From: Ruminococcus sp. JC304
GTDB lineage: Bacteria; Bacillota; Clostridia; Lachnospirales; Lachnospiraceae
NCBI GenBank assembly: GCA_000285855.2
Contig: HE978651.1
Location: forward strand, 3,376,462-3,440,461
Direction: 5' to 3'
Length of the DNA: 64,000 nt
Shown: in pieces, positions 7,774 to 17,312 of the stretch
Layout: every line of letters starts with the position of its first letter
Numbering within the stretch: the stretch's first letter is position 1
Notes under the pieces: generated by a model
The model's input: only the letters and a program-made list of their open reading frames with translations
Told to the model about the DNA's origin: nothing
The model's database searches: none
Program-made: the position numbers and the translations under genes

Positions 7774-9294
7774 ATGAAAAAAAATAATATTCCCCTTAAT
7801 TTCAGGGAAAAAAATAATTCAAAGATCAGTCTGCTATGTTCCGCGGCGGTTCTGATCGTGTTGGTTTTCCTGATGCATCAGCTGGACTACGGCCTGATCA
7901 CCAAGCCTGAGGAAAAAGCCGCCCAGGAAGCACAGAAGAAAGACGAAGAGGCAAAAAAAGCTGCGGAAACCCCGGAGATCACCACTGCAAGTGTAATCGC
8001 AGTCGGAGACAATCTCTATCACAGTAAGCTGTACGAATCCGGTGAGTATGATTCCGGCAACTGGAATTATGACCATATTTATGCCAATGTTCTGGATGAG
8101 ATCCAGGCTGCAGATGTGGCCATGATCGACCAGGAGACAGTCTTTGCCCCGGATCATGATTCCGTCAGTACCTACCCCTCCTTCGCAACTCCCCAGGAGG
8201 TTGGAGATGCCATCATCAAGGCTGGCTTTGATGTAGTGGAATCTGCCACCAACCATGCAGATGATTATGGATACGATTATCTGAAAACCACTCTGGATTT
8301 CTGGAGTTCCAAATATCCCACAATTCCTGTGCTGGGTATCCACCCCACCCAGGAGGACGCAGACATCGTCAAGGTCAAAGAAGTAAACGGGATCAGGATT
8401 GCTTTTCTTGATTATACATATGGCACCAACAACTCAGGTGCAGGCGAAGGCTACGAATACATGATCGATATCTTTGACAAGGACAAGATCACCACTATGA
8501 TCCAGAAAGCCAAATCCATCTGTGACTGCCTTATTTTTGTTGCACACTGGGGTACAGAAGATGAGACCATGCCGAACGAATATGAGAAGCAATGGGCTGC
8601 CTTCCTTATGGAGCAGGGCGTGGATGTGATCATAGGTGGACATCCTCATGTACTTCAGCCTTATGGCCGTCTCTCAGATGACCAGGGACACAGCACACTG
8701 GTATTCTATTCTCTGGGAAATTTTGTTTCCACGCAGCAGGAGCTGCCAGAGCTGCTGGAGGGTATGGCAAGCTTTACCATTCAGAAAACAACCCTTAACG
8801 GCAAGAGCACAATTGAGATCCTTTCTCCTGAAGTAAAGCCTATGGTTATGCACTACAACCATGACGCAGGAGAATACGGACCCTATATGCTCTCTGATTA
8901 TACCGAGGAGCTGGCTTCCCAGCACAGCGTCCGCAATGTGATCGGTGATGAATTCACCCTGGCAAACCTCCAGGCCAAATTTAAGGAGATCATGTCCATG
9001 AATGTGAAACCATCCACCAACACCAACCTGCTGAACGTAAAGTTTGACTGGCAGGGCAACATGATCGACAAAACTACAGGAAATGTAGTAGAGGATACAG
9101 AATCCATCCATTCCTGGGAATACCTGAATTCATCAGGAGATACTTCGGATTCCTCCGACACAGGAGATTCTTCTGACACAGGAGATTCCTCCGAGGCTGA
9201 CGGAGACTCCTATGATGAATCCTATGACAGTTCCTATGATGACGGATCCTATGACGAATCCTATGATAATTCCTATGATGACGAATCCTATTAA
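7774..9294 (+). CDS. CapA-family protein (PGA_cap metallophosphatase fold)
   Basis: A 506-residue membrane-anchored protein. One N-terminal transmembrane segment (about residues 20-38, LLCSAAVLIVLVFLMHQL) is followed by a charged linker and then a CapA domain (about 70-380) with the family motifs VGDNLYH, DQET, ATNHADD, HWGTE and GGHPHVLQP. CapA proteins take part in poly-gamma-glutamate export or anchoring, but many homologues stand alone, as here, and their role is unknown. The last 50 residues are a low-complexity tail of Asp, Ser, Tyr and Gly repeats (SSDTGD, then SYDESYD units). No capB or capC is nearby, so polyglutamate synthesis cannot be inferred. Confidence 0.85.
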   Translation: MKKNNIPLNFREKNNSKISLLCSAAVLIVLVFLMHQLDYGLITKPEEKAAQEAQKKDEEAKKAAETPEITTASVIAVGDNLYHSKLYESGEYDSGNWNYDHIYANVLDEIQAADVAMIDQETVFAPDHDSVSTYPSFATPQEVGDAIIKAGFDVVESATNHADDYGYDYLKTTLDFWSSKYPTIPVLGIHPTQEDADIVKVKEVNGIRIAFLDYTYGTNNSGAGEGYEYMIDIFDKDKITTMIQKAKSICDCLIFVAHWGTEDETMPNEYEKQWAAFLMEQGVDVIIGGHPHVLQPYGRLSDDQGHSTLVFYSLGNFVSTQQELPELLEGMASFTIQKTTLNGKSTIEILSPEVKPMVMHYNHDAGEYGPYMLSDYTEELASQHSVRNVIGDEFTLANLQAKFKEIMSMNVKPSTNTNLLNVKFDWQGNMIDKTTGNVVEDTESIHSWEYLNSSGDTSDSSDTGDSSDTGDSSEADGDSYDESYDSSYDDGSYDESYDNSYDDESY

Positions 9295-9319
9295 CGATTG
9301 ATAATCTGTGAAATGAAAT

Positions 9320-9410
9320 AAACATCTGATTTCACTCACTTGTATTATCCGGCAGTTACCTTGTCGGTGTATACAGGCTGAGCACTATGAAATCAGATGT
9401 TTTCTTTTTA
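9320..9410 (+). terminator. Terminator after the CapA gene
   Basis: Perfect 15-bp arms (AAACATCTGATTTCA at 9320-9334 and its complement at 9388-9402) enclose a 53-nt loop and run into TTTCTTTTTATTTTT. The position suggests it also separates the convergent tatD transcript. Confidence 0.8.
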
Positions 9411-9440
9411 TTTTTACAGATATATAACTATTGAATTATT

Positions 9441-10214
9441 TTATATTCCCAGCAGTCTGCGTGTATTTTCCCTGGTAACCTCAATAACCTCCTTAGGGGT
9501 TACCTGCTTCAGCTCAGCGATCGCCTGAACTACATAGGGCAGATACAGAGAGGAATTGCGTTTACCGCGATTGGGCTCCGGAGCCATGTACGGGCAGTCT
9601 GTTTCCAGCACCAGCTGTGACAGAGGGGCATACTGTACAACCTCCTTCAGCTTCTTTGCATTTTTAAAGGTAACTACGCCTCCAATTCCCAGGTAAAGTC
9701 CCATATTCAAATATTCTGCGGCGATCTCACGGCTGTAGGAAAAACAGTGAATAATTCCTCCATACATGCCTCCCTGCATATATTCCCTGACAATATTCAA
9801 GGTGTCCTCTGCTGCATCACGGCTGTGGATCATAAAAGGAAGCTTCTCCTCCCGAGCAATCTCCATCTGGGCACGGAACATCTTCTGCTGTATCTCATGT
9901 TCCTTTTTCTCCTTATGCCAGTAATAATCCAGACCAATCTCTCCAATGGCGATCATCTTGTCCATATGGGAAATACGGCGAATCTCTGCCAGCGTTTCCT
10001 CTGTCATCTGCTCTGCATCATCCGGATGTACTCCCACAGCTCCGTATATAAACGGATACTTTTCAATCAGCTTCACAGTATCCTGCAAGCCATCTATAGA
10101 TGCACAGACATTTACAAGCTTCTCGATTCCATGCTCCTGCATAGATGCAAGAAGCACCTCCCTGTCTGCGTCAAAAGCCTCATCATCATAATGGGCATGG
10201 GTATCTATGATCAT
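9441..10214 (-). CDS. tatD: TatD-family metal-dependent hydrolase (DNase)
   Basis: A 257-residue TIM-barrel hydrolase of the TatD family, 3'-5' exonucleases or phosphoesterases linked to DNA repair. It has the N-terminal metal motif DTHAHYD (residues 3-9), GVHPDDAE, GEIGLDYYW, the His of HSRDA and HCFSY, and the C-terminal LETDCPYMAPEP; all metal ligands are present. In many Firmicutes tatD follows metG, but here the adhesin locus lies between them. AAGGAGG precedes the ATG. Physiological role uncertain, family certain. Confidence 0.92.
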   Translation of the reverse strand: MIIDTHAHYDDEAFDADREVLLASMQEHGIEKLVNVCASIDGLQDTVKLIEKYPFIYGAVGVHPDDAEQMTEETLAEIRRISHMDKMIAIGEIGLDYYWHKEKKEHEIQQKMFRAQMEIAREEKLPFMIHSRDAAEDTLNIVREYMQGGMYGGIIHCFSYSREIAAEYLNMGLYLGIGGVVTFKNAKKLKEVVQYAPLSQLVLETDCPYMAPEPNRGKRNSSLYLPYVVQAIAELKQVTPKEVIEVTRENTRRLLGI

Positions 10215-10325
10215 TTTTTAATTCCTCCTTATTGTCATTTTCAGACAGACCACACTGTCAACAATGAACCCAAATTGCACTTTACGCCTACGGTAGCACA
10301 TCCAATACAGCTTGTCCACATTTTT

Positions 10326-10380
10326 CAGCAAAATTCCAAAAATCCCCCATTCCGGAATATGGATAACTCCGGAATGGGGG
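10326..10380 (-). terminator. Terminator of the adhesin gene
   Basis: A GC-rich 13-bp stem CCCCCATTCCGGA (10344-10356) pairs with 10368-10380 around an 11-nt loop. On the minus strand it continues into ATTTTTGGAATTTT. It lies 24 bases after the adhesin stop codon. Confidence 0.85.
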
Positions 10381-10404
10381 AAAATGTATTACTTGTTTTG
10401 TTTT

Positions 10405-13400
10405 TTATTTTTCATCTTTTCTGCGGCGTTTAAAGAATACGGCTGCTCCGGCAATCACTGCTGCAGCTGCAAACAGTGCAATAAAGCCTCCGATCGGTGT
10501 AGAATCACCGGTTCTCACTGCAGATTTTCCTGAAAATCCACCTGTTGTATTTGGTGTATTCGGTGTGCCAGGTGTAGGTGTAACCTTTGTTGAATTCTCT
10601 GTATTCGTAATAACTACGTTTGCACTAAGATTATCATCATTCAAGGTTACCTGCGCATTATCAACTGTCACATCATACTTAAAGCTTGCTGCTCCCGCAA
10701 CCGGCTTTCCGTTGGAATCAACCTCTGTCACATACAGGGTAATGGATCCGCTTTCCGGAAGTGCCACATTAACCAGAGCAGTTGCTTCTGAACCACCGGC
10801 CAGATCTAACGGTACAATATTCTGAGAAACATCTGTTGAAAGCTGTGTGAAGCCCTCATCTGCAAAAATTCCTGCATAGAAGATCTCTTTGCTGTTCTTT
10901 GCTTTTCCGTCACTGCCAACCAGCTTCTTGGTAATGTTCAGTTCGGCTTCCTTATAGTAACCATCCGGAATATTCTCAAACTGGTTGTCAAAGTATACGG
11001 TTGTGCTGCCGTCAGCGTTGTCAACTGTAACTGCATTTCCGTCTGAGAAATCTACCATATACATGGTTCCGTCTGCACATATATTTGCCAGATAACAGGT
11101 TCCGTCTGCCTCACACTCGCCTACATAATAGGTCTGTCCCTTCTCCAGTTCTGTAAAGGTTACCGTAGATGAAGAAGCGTTCTTAAAGTTAAGTGCCAGC
11201 ACATCAGAAACTCTCTGTGTACAATCAGCATCTGAATACAGAGCCACATAATAAGTTGCATCCACAGCTCCGATCACTGTTCCGTCAACAGTTACCAGTT
11301 TCTTGGTTACAGATACGGAAACGTCCTTGCTCTCTTTCTTCTCATCTTTTACAAGAAGTGTTTCATCACTGATGGCTGTTGTGGTATTCGCAGTATCGAT
11401 CGTTCCATCCTCATTCAGCTGGAATGTGGTATCCTCTGCCACCTTATAGCCCTTCGGTGCTGCTGTCTCATGAATAGTATAGACAACGCCCGGCTTCAAA
11501 TCTGTAAGAGTATAAGCCTCCTTATCGGAATCCCATTCAGCCACTACCTTGCCATCCGGGTCAATCACCTGAAGGTGAGCACCACCCAGAACCTCATAGG
11601 TGTCGGCGTCTACTTTGCTGATCTTGACTGAGACATCCTTGGTTTTAGTATAGATGTTCGTAATAACTACATTATTATTGCTATCAACTCCCTCTACTTT
11701 TTCAATCTCAAGAATATTTGTCTCCACATTTTTCTTTACTGTCACAATTACTGCATGAGCAGTGTTATCATATTTCCAACTTCCATTCTTATCTGCATCT
11801 GGTTCCTGACTTGTTTCTGTAACTGTATACTTATACGTTCCTTCTTTTGTGAATTTCAGGATTGCAAAGTTTGCAACTTCTGCACCCTCAGTCGTTATAG
11901 TTTCTATTACATTTCCTGTTTCATCCTTAAGATCAAAACTAAATTTAGTTTTGCAATTATCAATTCCTTCTACTTTCTTCTCTACACCCAATTGATAAGT
12001 AACTTCTTCCGGTGTTTTCTCTGTATAGGTATTTGTAATAACTACATTCCTGTCTTTATCAACTCCAGTTACATTCTTGATCTCAAGGGTGTTTGTTTCT
12101 GTGTTTTTCACAACCTCAATCGTAACGGTATGCTGGGCATTGTCATAACTCCACTTTCCGTGCGCATCTTCTGACGGGGCTTTACTGGTCTCCTCTACTG
12201 TGTAAGTATAGGTTCCCGCTTCTGTGAATTTCAGTGCTGCGAAATTCACAGTTCCTGCTCCCTTCGTTGTCACTGTCTCTATCTCTTTTCCGTCTTTGTC
12301 CTTAAGAGCAAAACTAAAGTCCGCGTTACAACTATCAGTTCCTTTTACCTGTTTGTTCACTCCAAGCTGGCAGACTGTTTCCCCTGGGGTTTTCTCAGTA
12401 TAAGCATTTGTGATGGTCACATTCTTGTGTTTATCAACTCCCTTTACATCCCCAATCTTCAGTGTATTTTTTGCCTCATCCTTTTCCACTATGACAGTTA
12501 CTATATGCTCTGTATTGTCATATTTCCAGCTTCCATACACATCTTCTGACGGTGCCTGACTTGTTTCTGTCACTTTATAAGTATAGGTTCCAGCCTCTGT
12601 ATATTCCAGTTCTTTGAAGCTTGCTGTTCCAGCCCCTGTTATTTCTGCCGTGTCAATTACTGTACCCTCTTTATCTTTAAGGGCAAAGCTGAACTTGGTC
12701 TCGCAGTTGCTGACTCCCTCTACCTTCTTCTCTACACCAAACTGATATGTCACTTTTTCCGGTTTTTTCTCCGTGTAGCTATTCGTGATGACCACATTCC
12801 CATTATCAACACCTGTTACTTTCTCGATTTCAAGGGTATTGCTTTCTGTATTTTTTACAACCTTGATCGTGACGGTATGTGGTTTATTGTCATAACTCCA
12901 CTTTCCGTGGGCATCTTCTTTCGGGGCTTTACTGGTCTCCTCTACTGTGTAAGTATAGGTTCCCGCTTCTGTGAATTTCAGTGCTGTGAAATTCACAGTT
13001 CCTGCTCCCTTAGTTGTCACTGTCTCTATCTCTTTTCCGTCCTTGTCCTTAAGAGCAAAACTAAAGTCCGCGTTACAACTATCAGTTCCTTTTACCTGTT
13101 TGTTCACTCCAAACTGGTATTCAACCTCTCCCTGAGTTCTTTTCTGGTTGGTTATATTCAATGTCTGCCCTGTATAAAGAGCAGTTCCTTTTAAACCTAA
13201 TGAAGAAATCTCGTTTTCTGACTTAGAATCATTTGTAAAATAAAAATAAATATCCTCTGACAATATCTGATACTCATCTGGAGCTTTTGTTTCACGCAAG
13301 CGATACTGAACGTACGGTTCCATAATATATCCATTCAGGTCACTTGACTGAATTTCACCTGTTTTACCGTCCTTTCCAGTTTTAATATTATCAGTAAGAA

Positions 13401-15564
13401 CTCTTTCTCCTTGATATAATGTAAATTTTGCTCCTTCAAGTCCTACTGCCTGATCATCATTACCTGATTTGAAAATAGAAAATTTATAGCTTTGTACTCC
13501 TACTGATCCACCTGATACCTGATTTTTTGTAACATTATTTGTACATTTGAAATACTGCTCTTTATGGTCAGGAATATATGCTGTATTAGTATAATTGATA
13601 GCAACACCAGGTGCTCCCACAACAAACGCCTCATATACAATTTTGTATATATTTCCATCAATTGCGTTTTTTATCTCAATCTGCATACCGTTTGCATTCT
13701 GAGTAACACTATATTCAGTACCCGCAGATAAGCGCCTACCATTTTGATCCGTTACTCCAAAGGATGAATTATCTATTAACAGATTATTTGTATATTCATC
13801 CTGCACTATAAGATTTCCATTCGTCATGTACTTTGTTGCACTTGGAACCGTAATCTCAAACCCTGCATGGTATCCATTAGATAATGACGGAGCCGGTGTT
13901 TGTTTTTTATCTAATAATGGCTTCTTATAATTATAAGAAACTGTATTTGTAGTTGCTTCTCTACCATCTTCACTTTTTATCATTGCAGTGTTATTAAGAC
14001 TCATACCCTCTGATGAAGTAGTTAAATTATCATCTACTTTCATTCGATAGTACAAAAAGTATATATATGGCCTGCCATCTGATGCTTTTCCATTTAAATT
14101 ACGTAAGTTAAATGTTATTTTATTGCCATTTTCTGTTACATTTTCTATTCCATCATCAACCCATGCTTTTTCATTGTTAGTATCATTTGTTCCATAGGTT
14201 GAATATGTGCTTGTAGATCTCATAACTGCAGCCGAACCATTTATATACTGCAAACCTTCACTATGAGAATCGTACACCGTTACCTTACCACTTCCCAATC
14301 CAGACCGCGTAGTATCAATTTTAATAACATAACATAGATTTTCACTAGCATTAGCATAGTAATTATTATGATGGTTATAACCCCCTGTCTGTACTTTTTC
14401 TACTTTTAAATCACCGGGGATGATACCACTTGCCCCTACCTCTTTACTACCATTAATTTTAATAGTATTTTTTACTTCAGCATCCGCATCCATACTTACG
14501 TGTTCTTTTCGATCTGAATCTTTATAATACTTATTCCATGTATTATAAGTAATTATCACATCGTAAGCACCATTTGTTGATGCTGGTAATTGAGAGTTCG
14601 CTTGATTAATCTGTATTGTATTTTGAGAACCAACATCTGCTCCAAAGAATAAATACCCTGTCGTTTTTCTTCCATCTATCTCTGAATGATAATAATACTT
14701 ATCAGTACCAGTAATCCTTATAGAATCAGGATCTATCTCTCCATATCGACTCCAATCTTCATTATTATTAGTTACCTGTTGAACCTGATCCGAAAACCAA
14801 AACTTCATTCCAGAAGCCGGTACATGAATTGTAACTTTCCAACTGGCTTTCTCAGCAGTAACTCCAGTACAGATTTTCGTTGACTCTCCAATTTTTCCTG
14901 CAACACTTACATCTTTTTGAGCAGAATGTCCTTTATCATCACTTACCCCATTTTGTATAGTTACATTTCCATAAACATCTGCTAATTCATTTGCATCTAC
15001 TTCTGTCGTATATGTAAACTCATATGAATAACTTTCTTTATCGTTTCCATATGTATCTTCTGAATCTGAGCCAATTATATACGACCAAGTTTTCCCATCA
15101 TCTGGAATCGTTATTTCAAATGTTTTTCCATCAGATCTTTTTACAGTAATTTTATCGTTCTTTTTAAAACTAATCTTTCCTTCATTTTCTGGAATTGTAT
15201 CTGTTACAGTATTTCCTTTCACTGAAACCAGCTTTGACTCGTTATATGTTACTGTCCAATTAATATATTTTTTTCCATTCTGATCTTGTACATTACCGCT
15301 TTTACTAATCCATTTATAGTTTTTAAACTGATCTCCTATATTTACTTCCGGAGTATTACTTATAACATCCTTACTTCCATTTTTACCTTTTGCTGTAACA
15401 CTGTTCTTTGTTTTACTCGTATCAATCTCAGCAAAATTATTTAAAATACCATCTTTAAATTTAGCTTTATATGTCAATACAGCTGATTGTCCCGCTTTTA
15501 AAGAACCGATTGTAGCTACTCCATCTACAAAGTTTCCAGTTGTAACCTGCTCACCAATTTTCAA
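10405..15564 (-). CDS. Giant cell-wall adhesin, C-terminal frame (pilin-type isopeptide repeats, Cna-B, sortase signal)
   Basis: Main body of a surface protein whose signal peptide lies in the frame at 15723-17027. The frame has no ATG or ribosome binding site of its own (15564 is merely an internal TTG) and continues upstream to the A6 tract at 15750-15755, where one extra base would join the frames into about 2,200 residues. After an adhesin-like region come a Cna-B-like domain (SIFKSGNDD...LRETKAP), four tandem FctA/Spy0128-type repeats of about 125 residues (11.6-13.1 kb), a second Cna-B domain (VKISKVDADTYEVLGGA) and two more beta-sandwich modules. A Thr/Pro linker, VRTGDSTPI, a hydrophobic helix and KRRRKDEK end the protein, a non-LPXTG sorting signal of a kind common in clostridia. 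Either an inactivated gene or a frame-switching one. Confidence 0.8.
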   Translation of the reverse strand: MKIGEQVTTGNFVDGVATIGSLKAGQSAVLTYKAKFKDGILNNFAEIDTSKTKNSVTAKGKNGSKDVISNTPEVNIGDQFKNYKWISKSGNVQDQNGKKYINWTVTYNESKLVSVKGNTVTDTIPENEGKISFKKNDKITVKRSDGKTFEITIPDDGKTWSYIIGSDSEDTYGNDKESYSYEFTYTTEVDANELADVYGNVTIQNGVSDDKGHSAQKDVSVAGKIGESTKICTGVTAEKASWKVTIHVPASGMKFWFSDQVQQVTNNNEDWSRYGEIDPDSIRITGTDKYYYHSEIDGRKTTGYLFFGADVGSQNTIQINQANSQLPASTNGAYDVIITYNTWNKYYKDSDRKEHVSMDADAEVKNTIKINGSKEVGASGIIPGDLKVEKVQTGGYNHHNNYYANASENLCYVIKIDTTRSGLGSGKVTVYDSHSEGLQYINGSAAVMRSTSTYSTYGTNDTNNEKAWVDDGIENVTENGNKITFNLRNLNGKASDGRPYIYFLYYRMKVDDNLTTSSEGMSLNNTAMIKSEDGREATTNTVSYNYKKPLLDKKQTPAPSLSNGYHAGFEITVPSATKYMTNGNLIVQDEYTNNLLIDNSSFGVTDQNGRRLSAGTEYSVTQNANGMQIEIKNAIDGNIYKIVYEAFVVGAPGVAINYTNTAYIPDHKEQYFKCTNNVTKNQVSGGSVGVQSYKFSIFKSGNDDQAVGLEGAKFTLYQGERVLTDNIKTGKDGKTGEIQSSDLNGYIMEPYVQYRLRETKAPDEYQILSEDIYFYFTNDSKSENEISSLGLKGTALYTGQTLNITNQKRTQGEVEYQFGVNKQVKGTDSCNADFSFALKDKDGKEIETVTTKGAGTVNFTALKFTEAGTYTYTVEETSKAPKEDAHGKWSYDNKPHTVTIKVVKNTESNTLEIEKVTGVDNGNVVITNSYTEKKPEKVTYQFGVEKKVEGVSNCETKFSFALKDKEGTVIDTAEITGAGTASFKELEYTEAGTYTYKVTETSQAPSEDVYGSWKYDNTEHIVTVIVEKDEAKNTLKIGDVKGVDKHKNVTITNAYTEKTPGETVCQLGVNKQVKGTDSCNADFSFALKDKDGKEIETVTTKGAGTVNFAALKFTEAGTYTYTVEETSKAPSEDAHGKWSYDNAQHTVTIEVVKNTETNTLEIKNVTGVDKDRNVVITNTYTEKTPEEVTYQLGVEKKVEGIDNCKTKFSFDLKDETGNVIETITTEGAEVANFAILKFTKEGTYKYTVTETSQEPDADKNGSWKYDNTAHAVIVTVKKNVETNILEIEKVEGVDSNNNVVITNIYTKTKDVSVKISKVDADTYEVLGGAHLQVIDPDGKVVAEWDSDKEAYTLTDLKPGVVYTIHETAAPKGYKVAEDTTFQLNEDGTIDTANTTTAISDETLLVKDEKKESKDVSVSVTKKLVTVDGTVIGAVDATYYVALYSDADCTQRVSDVLALNFKNASSSTVTFTELEKGQTYYVGECEADGTCYLANICADGTMYMVDFSDGNAVTVDNADGSTTVYFDNQFENIPDGYYKEAELNITKKLVGSDGKAKNSKEIFYAGIFADEGFTQLSTDVSQNIVPLDLAGGSEATALVNVALPESGSITLYVTEVDSNGKPVAGAASFKYDVTVDNAQVTLNDDNLSANVVITNTENSTKVTPTPGTPNTPNTTGGFSGKSAVRTGDSTPIGGFIALFAAAAVIAGAAVFFKRRRKDEK
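11640..13140 (-). repeat. Four tandem isopeptide-domain repeats within the adhesin
   Basis: Four units of about 372-376 bp, with boundaries near 13112, 12739, 12363 and 11989. Each codes for a domain starting near (Q)xGVxKxVxG and ending in VVITNxYTEK, with an internal TYxYxVxETS. Units 1 and 3 are nearly identical in DNA for about 150 bases (12219-12370 against 12971-13122), whereas units 2 and 4 are more diverged. Each unit contains one Cys (DSC, SNC, DNC). Confidence 0.85.
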
Positions 15565-15722
15565 AGAATAATCTTTTCCATCATCGGCTTTTACTAAAGA
15601 TAACGATTCTCCTAATGTATCTGTAACATTTATATCTTTAACTTCTCCTTCTTTTGCAGTAACAGTTACAGTATAAGTAATTTCCCCAGATACCGGATCA
15701 TATGTTGCATTTTTAGATGCCT

Positions 15723-17027
15723 CTAAGCTGGCATTAAGATTAAATTTGATTTTTTCTCTAAACTTGTTCCCGGAACTGTAATGGTAACTTCTTCCTGTTC
15801 AACAGTTCTCTGAATACCAGCCTTAAAATAGAAATCTCCTGCCAGATATCCCTGTGCAGCTTTACTCATAAATTCATCTGTAAATGTAACAGTAACATGT
15901 CCGTTTTGATCTACCGTATAATTTGCGGCAACTACATCGCTTCCTTTTTCTTTTAATATTCCATTTTCTTCCCAATGTACAAGATTATTTGGCATATCAA
16001 AATGTACTGTCTGTGCCATTCGGTTTTGGTTGCTACTTTCAGCAAATGCAATAGAAAACTCAAATGTTGAATCTGGTTTTACCAGTGTATCATTTTTAAC
16101 TTCTTTTCCATCTACCGAAACTGTCATAGAAGTAAAAAATTTGCTCAAGTCTGTTTCTTTATCATCTGCCGTCTGTGTTACATCTCCATTTACAGTCTTC
16201 ACAAACACAAAGGGAGAGAATCCATTTGTATTAATATTAGCCACTGTAACTGCCCCATTAGCGTCAGTATTGAGACTTCCAGCTTCAACTGCAGTTCCGT
16301 TTACAATATGGAGAATGTGCACACTTGTCGGTACACCATCTACTGTTTCTGTCAGAATAGGTTTAATAAACTGAAGATTTACAGTTGCATTCTGATTTAC
16401 TGAAATTTCCTGACCATTTTTCTCAAAATGTATATCGTAAACTGCCGCATCTATAACCTGACCACCATCATATCCATTAGCTGTCAACCATGAACCCTCT
16501 GCATCAATTGCATTGTCAAAGTAATCATCGCCATCTGTATACTGTCTTGCAACAAAAACTGCATCTGCTGAAATCGACTGTGATAAACTTACAGTTGCCA
16601 TAGCATTATCTACAGCTCCGGAAAACTCCGTTTTCTTCGGCACCTCTGTCGGTGTTGCCTCCGGAACCTCGGTTGCCTCTGGTACAGGTGTAGCTGTTGC
16701 TTCAACTGCCGGGGCTTCTGTTGCTGTTGGCTCTGCTGCAGGAGTTACTGTAACCTCCGGCTCTGCCTCATTCTCTGCAGGTGCCTCCGTTGGTGTTGCA
16801 GACTCTTCGCCCTCATTTTCTCCTTCCGTAGGAATCTTTTCCTCCGGTGTTTCCTCCACCTGTTTCTCAGGTTCTTCCTCCGTCTGTGCTGCCGGGGCTT
16901 CCGTTACTGTGGGAACCGCAGCTTCGCTACTGGCGTAGATAACACTGGTAGTTGCCTGCTGGAAGATCATCAGGACTGTCAGTATTGCTGCCAGATAGCG
17001 TCTGACTTTCGTCGTTTTGCTTTTCAT
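15723..17027 (-). CDS. Giant cell-wall adhesin, N-terminal frame (signal peptide and Pro/Glu/Thr linker)
   Basis: A 434-residue frame that starts with a good ribosome binding site (GGGAGG, 8 bases before ATG) and a Sec signal peptide (Lys/Arg-rich start, hydrophobic core about residues 11-30, YASSEA cleavage region). Residues 35-150 are a low-complexity Glu/Pro/Ala/Thr linker, as in wall-spanning proteins. Residues 150-410 form an adhesin-like beta-rich region. At the end, GTSLEKKSN leaves the coding pattern and reaches a stop within 15 codons. The next frame continues sensibly (KIKFNLNASLEASKN) if one A is added to the A6 tract. It is therefore the front of the gene at 10405-15564, not a separate gene. 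Confidence 0.8.
   Translation of the reverse strand: MKSKTTKVRRYLAAILTVLMIFQQATTSVIYASSEAAVPTVTEAPAAQTEEEPEKQVEETPEEKIPTEGENEGEESATPTEAPAENEAEPEVTVTPAAEPTATEAPAVEATATPVPEATEVPEATPTEVPKKTEFSGAVDNAMATVSLSQSISADAVFVARQYTDGDDYFDNAIDAEGSWLTANGYDGGQVIDAAVYDIHFEKNGQEISVNQNATVNLQFIKPILTETVDGVPTSVHILHIVNGTAVEAGSLNTDANGAVTVANINTNGFSPFVFVKTVNGDVTQTADDKETDLSKFFTSMTVSVDGKEVKNDTLVKPDSTFEFSIAFAESSNQNRMAQTVHFDMPNNLVHWEENGILKEKGSDVVAANYTVDQNGHVTVTFTDEFMSKAAQGYLAGDFYFKAGIQRTVEQEEVTITVPGTSLEKKSNLILMPA
15750..15755 (-). other. A6 tract at the adhesin frameshift
   Basis: Six T on the plus strand (six A in the mRNA sense, after GAG). With seven A the two adhesin frames fuse without loss. Possible causes are a true single-base deletion, slipped-strand phase variation, -1 ribosomal slippage or a sequencing error. 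The tract is short for phase variation, and GAG-AAA-AAA is not an ideal slippery heptamer. Confidence 0.7.
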
Positions 17028-17164
17028 AATGTCATCCTCCCTTTGAATAAATATTTTCTTATTTCCCTATTGTAAATAGCAAATACGGATGATAAATCCG
17101 CCTACCTATGAGACTTCATAACTGTAAAATGACCAGCAGTCATGACACTTTATCTCATTACTTG

Positions 17165-17193
17165 AGTATAGCATCATAAATTTTCAGATTCAA
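17165..17193 (-). promoter_or_regulatory. Promoter of the adhesin gene
   Basis: Minus-strand TTGAAT (17188-17193), 17-base spacer and TATACT (17165-17170), giving a leader of about 130 nt before the ATG at 17027. The leader contains a hairpin CGGAT-5-ATCCG (17087-17101). This promoter lies downstream of the riboswitch terminator, so the adhesin can be transcribed independently of it. Confidence 0.55.
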
Positions 17194-17312
17194 TATTTTC
17201 ACTTTCAAAAAAATTGTTGTAGGACAATTCCGTCGATTTGCTCAAATTTTTTTATTAATTCCCGAAAAATTTCGTATCCTCAAAATTCAGATTACAAGCC
17301 CTTATTTTGCAG

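Noticed and set aside
10405-17027. Two separate adhesin genes
   Set aside because: The second frame has no start or ribosome binding site and the two fuse seamlessly with one added base.
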